This document shows, in pieces, positions 59,986 to 64,000 of a stretch of 64,000 nt of DNA. Position numbers and translations under genes: made by a program. A model generated the notes under the pieces. That model was given only the letters and a program-made list of their open reading frames with translations. It was not told the origin of the DNA and ran no database searches. Every line of letters starts with the position of its first letter. Position 1 is the stretch's first letter. Origin of the DNA: Sindora glabra (lineage: Eukaryota > Streptophyta > Magnoliopsida > Fabales > Fabaceae). The stretch spans positions 73,301,135 to 73,365,134 of the forward strand of contig CM035234.1 of assembly GCA_020226215.1 (NCBI GenBank), given 5' to 3'.

Positions 59986-62900
59986 TCATATGTAGCTTTT
60001 ATTAAGAAATCATTGTTCATCTACCACAAATAACCTGCAAGTCTCATTCTCAACATACAGTTTCATAACCAAACTATCAAAACTCATAAGAACCTCTCTA
60101 AAACAACAAAATCCAACAATAAAACTTCAAATCCAAGCTCAAGACATAAATTTCATACAAATCCTTCTAGAATCTACAAAAAATCAAATACAAAGTAAAT
60201 GATGAATTTAAGCTTAGATTTAGGTGAAATGTTATTTTTAACTCTTAAAAGGAGGGCTTAGAGTGAAGAACTTAGAGTGATTGAGCTTGTAAACATTAAA
60301 CAAGAGTTCTTCGGTTAGGTTAGGTTAGGTTTTATGCTACCTTTCCTAAACCCAAAATCAAATTGAAATTTAATAAAAGATGAGATAGATAAGATTTAGA
60401 GGAGTAAATTCATTGGAGAACAAAGAATTGATGGTTTTTTTTTACCTTGCAAATTGATGAAATGGAGTTAGGAACTCTTCTTTTTAGTTTTAGAGAAAAT
60501 TAAGGTTAGTGAAAGAGTTAAAGAGAAATAAGAAAATTTGAGACAATGAAGGAGGTTTAGGTATTTTATAAGGAAAAATTGGGAAATGGCTTAGAAGGGG
60601 CGATTTGAAAAAAGTAAACCTCTTAACTTTCCTTCATCACTTATTCTCTCTTTTACTACCAATTTTCTTCAACTAATATATTCTATGAGATCTCCTTCTC
60701 TCTTTATATATCCAACCAAAAATAAATTCTAAGAATTTAATAAGCTTTTTTTTTATTAAAATCTCTAATGCATTTATTTAAAATACTTCTCATATTATTC
60801 ATTTCAACAATTGACTACTTTCCTTTTCCTAATTCTTAGAATTCAAAATAAGCCATTAAAATGAAGATGATTAAATTTTAAAATCTTAAAAGTGTAACAA
60901 AAAGCCAAGAAACTAAGAAATCACAGGTGATTGGAATACATAGAAAGGACATACCACATCATCAAGGACATAATGCAATGTGGAGATATAAAACTTTCCA
61001 AAATCTACACAATTGATAACGTTATTAATTCGTTTACAAAGGCTATTACTAAAAAAGCTTTTAACTAGATCATATAGTATATAGGGATGAAAGAGATGCC
61101 TTAACTACTTGAGAGCTAGTGGAGGATTGTTAGGAGTAAGCTTATAAAGTAGTTGACTTTATGTTATAAATAATTTCAAATGAAATGAAATCTTGAGGTA
61201 TTATTCAGAAAAATATTTTATGCATAATGATTGAAAAAAAGTTCAATTAATTATATAATATATATTTATGTGATCATAATATAGATTCATGAGAGATATG
61301 AACATAATTTATTTACAATAACTAAAATTGTTATTTACAATGTACTGATAAAGTTAGGCGTTTTATTAATAATGTTCTAAATTTTAGGCTTTATGATTTA
61401 TTTTGGTCATATAAAGTTTATAAATGTACTTAGTATATTGAGTAATATATGATTATGTTCTTGTAAATATAATTACATTTGAATTGCAAATTAGTAAAAC
61501 TCAATTAAAGGTTAATATACTCTGTAATTTGGTGCTTATATATATATATATATTAAGAATATAATTATTATAGGATAATATAGAATTTGGTGATGTAATA
61601 GTTTTAATAGGTTATAGCATTTGATCATAGGTCTTAAGCCTAAGTACGTTAGCTCTAATTAAATTAGAATAAAACCAACTGATGATTATTACAGAGATCA
61701 ATGAATATCAAGATAAATTAAATTGATAAAAATTAATTTAATTGAATGTTATGCAAAGGGGTATAAGCAAAGAATTAATGTGATATGAGAATATAATTTA
61801 AGTTAACAGCCAATTTGTTTGATTTTCACCTAAACAAAGGCATATATAATTCAAATGTAGTTTTAGTTCCACGGTGAAAGAATCATTGAAGTTAAATAAT
61901 TAAAGCATTTACTTATTTGGGAGCCAATTATATATATACCTATAAGATCTCCAGATTAGCTCAAGGCCTTGCACATACTGTTATTATATCGGCCTACTTA
62001 AGAAACGATTATTAAACTACTATATGGAAACACATGACCTAATCATTGGACCCATGCATGTACCTAGTATAATTAGATGGTGGGAGACTGGGAAATAGTT
62101 TTCAGAAATATTAATTTCTATAATATTTTTTCAAATAATTATCTAAAAATTCAATATATGATTTGGATAAAATTATATCAAATATAATTTTATTAATTAA
62201 TTTATTAAATAAAATTATGATAAAAATCTAATAGAGATAATATTTAATTTTTAAATATTTATTAAAAATATATTTCAAATTAGGAATATCTAATAAATGA
62301 GTTTTAAATAAATTAAATATATTTTAAATATTAATTGGAGATATATTTTCAAATAAGAAATAATAAGATATTTTGAATTCGCGATTAGCCAATTTCTCAT
62401 GAAAGAGGGCAGGACTTGTTTTTATTATTAGAAAAATTAGACAAAGCTACTTGTCTTGATTTTCCTCCATAAGTAAGATTTGAGGATTTCAGTTTTGGAG
62501 AAGAAAACTTCAAATAAATTCAAAAAGTTAATGAACAATTTATTTTCTAAATAGTTCTTGATATTTAAGTTTAAATTTATCAGTTCTAATCTCACACCCT
62601 TTGTATTTATCCTTAAAATATAGTCTAAAAGATCATATAAATAGTAGTTTGAAGATCTTTTAATTTATCAAAAAGATCATTTTCTTTTTGCCCAAGATGG
62701 TGCATTGTGACACATAGCAACTTCTTATTTGTCAACCAATATCATTAATTTATAAACTCTACTTAATTGGTTCATTTATGTCACTGTGTACATCTAGTAT
62801 AATTTAATTTATCATAAAAAATATTTTGGTGAATCCACCTACTTTCCACATAAAATTTTAAGTTTTAATAAATAAATTTTTTTATTAACTATAATTTATG

Positions 62901-63600
62901 ATAATGAAAATTAAATAAACTAATTTTATTTATCTATAAATGGGTTATCTCTTCTCTATCTAATAATAAGGTCTTTTTAATTGACTTGAGACACATAATT
63001 TAAATGTATTTAATACAACTAAGAATCTCATAAATAATAGTAGCAATAATAAAAATAAATGTATTTTTAATTTTTAAAGTAAAAAATAAAAAAGAATAAT
63101 TTTTTTTTAAAATGATAGATAAACAAATTCAAAATAATATGTTATTATAAATAAAAGTGAAAAAATAAATAAATACATGCTTAAATTTTTAAGTTGCCGG
63201 AAAAAGGCAACAAGGCAAATTCTGCCCATTACACCTCCTATTAAGTATATATAGAGGGAGACAAATTCTATTGCCATAACTACTTGTAATGACTTAATTA
63301 TTTTGGAATTTTCCCCTGGAGCTATTTTATATGGGAAATACTGATTGTCCCGATAAATATATGCCGAATCTGAGCCAAAAGAAGCAAAGCCATTTGCTTG
63401 TTGTTGATGCCATTTGAAATCTTGTGTATACTGAAAATCCAAAGACTATTGATTTATGGGGAGCCTTTTTTTTTTTTGGGCATTTCTCGTTGGCAGTGTA
63501 GCATAAACCATTTTATATTTACTCGGAGATGTAATTGGCAAATCTATGACCGGACTTATACCGGCCGCTTAGTAATCTAATTCGCATTTCTCGTACTCCA
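59986..63600. other. Intergenic, no supported gene
   Basis: AT-rich; short TA runs at about 61536. The minus-strand frame 63107-63442 begins with a plausible polar sequence (MDFQYTQDFKWHQQQANGFA) but turns into hydrophobic low-complexity and matches nothing I recognise. I do not call it a gene. Confidence 0.5.
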
Positions 63601-63621
63601 CATTTTCCACCCAATCCGAGC

Positions 63622-63636
63622 ATGCCACGTCATCTT
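63622..63636. promoter_or_regulatory. ACGT-core (bZIP-type) site upstream of last gene
   Basis: GCCACGTCATC contains a C/G-box hybrid ACGT core, about 230 bp before the start codon at 63861, within a region of higher GC content that looks like a proximal promoter. Functional role inferred. Confidence 0.4.
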
Positions 63637-63860
63637 AATTTGTCCTTACAAGCCTGCTGGCTCTTCCCTTGAAGTTGCGTTAACTTCCATGACGATACGC
63701 CCCACCCACACCACGGAGACAAAAACAATAAAATGTGAACAATGGACACAGAATTTTGCTTCTTTTATATCTCCGTTTTCAGCAAGGTTTCTTCGTATTC
63801 TTATTTATTTTGTCGCTGTTTTGTCTCGAATTCCAAGTGTGTCGTAGAAATCCGATAAAG

Positions 63861-64000
63861 ATGTCAACTTTCGAAGATCCTGAAGAAGCAAAGAAAGATG
63901 TGCATTTCGAGCATTCCCCGCCAAATGGGGTGCCAAAGCCGACATCTCCACCGCCACAAGAAGTGCCAACGCCGACAGCTCCGCCGAGTGGAGATCCTGA
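63861..64000 (+). CDS. 5' part of an unidentified gene, proline-rich N-terminus
   Basis: The ATG at 63861 opens a frame that stays open to the window end (46 codons). It encodes MSTFEDPEEAKKDVHFEHS followed by a Pro/Thr-rich stretch with PKPTSPPPQEVPTPTAPPSG. An in-frame TAA at 63855-63857 just upstream supports this start. Local GC content and CpG frequency rise sharply here, as expected for a plant first exon, and a promoter-like region precedes it. The visible part is low-complexity and lacks any domain, so function cannot be assigned; a disordered N-terminus of a larger protein is likely. Confidence 0.65.
   Translation, partial: MSTFEDPEEAKKDVHFEHSPPNGVPKPTSPPPQEVPTPTAPPSGDP

Noticed and set aside
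60311..60334. GGTTAGGTTAGGTTAGG stretch, telomere-like
   Set aside because: Only about three units, and the repeat is not the plant telomere TTTAGGG.
63107..63442. 111-codon minus-strand frame with a plausible polar start
   Set aside because: No recognised domain, no splice context, and it degrades to hydrophobic low-complexity sequence; kept only as intergenic.

Overview
This is a gene-poor, AT-rich stretch of nuclear DNA from a flowering plant, most likely a woody or herbaceous eudicot. The evidence is GT-AG introns, plant-type gene families (ZIP metal transporter, PP2C phosphatase, DUF7870/FkbM-like protein), a Ty1/Copia LTR retrotransposon with a plant initiator-tRNA-type primer site, and many small inverted-repeat transposons. 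I cannot name the species from the sequence alone.

Three apparently intact genes lie on the minus strand in the first half. A ZIP2/ZIP11-type zinc/iron transporter (6924-8449, 3 exons, 336 aa) is followed by a PP2C phosphatase (19773-22947, 5 exons, 423 aa, N-terminal acylation motif) and an intronless, membrane-anchored methyltransferase-like protein (28461-30008, 515 aa). A fourth gene begins on the plus strand at 63861 and runs off the window. They are unrelated in function and are not an operon-like cluster. I reconstructed the exon joins of the first two by hand from splice sites, and the reading frame stays open across every junction.

The rest is transposon-derived. A complete but coding-dead Copia element (43327-49860) has 430-bp LTRs, an ATATA target duplication, a primer site and a polypurine tract. 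Its apparent gag start codon sits inside the LTR and is joined to gag by a probable intron. A second, much older Copia relic lies at about 14.65-17.5 kb. At least seven non-autonomous elements with long, imperfect terminal inverted repeats (roughly 90-200 bp) are spread through the window (3.4-4.4, 9.2-9.6, 11.1-11.7, 12.7-14.0, 34.9-35.3, 39.2-39.8 and 51.0-52.4 kb). Several shorter MITE-like families occur in two or three copies each.

The least obvious coding relic is a broken RING-type E3 ubiquitin ligase gene on the minus strand at about 58.4-59.2 kb. Exon-sized pieces and several splice sites remain in order, but stops, frameshifts and a lost zinc ligand show it is a pseudogene. An unrecognised exon-like pair lies at 18967-19431. 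I found no rRNA, tRNA gene, CRISPR array or clearly new multi-gene system. The large intervals 31-43 kb and 54-63.8 kb hold no gene that I can support apart from the RING pseudogene.
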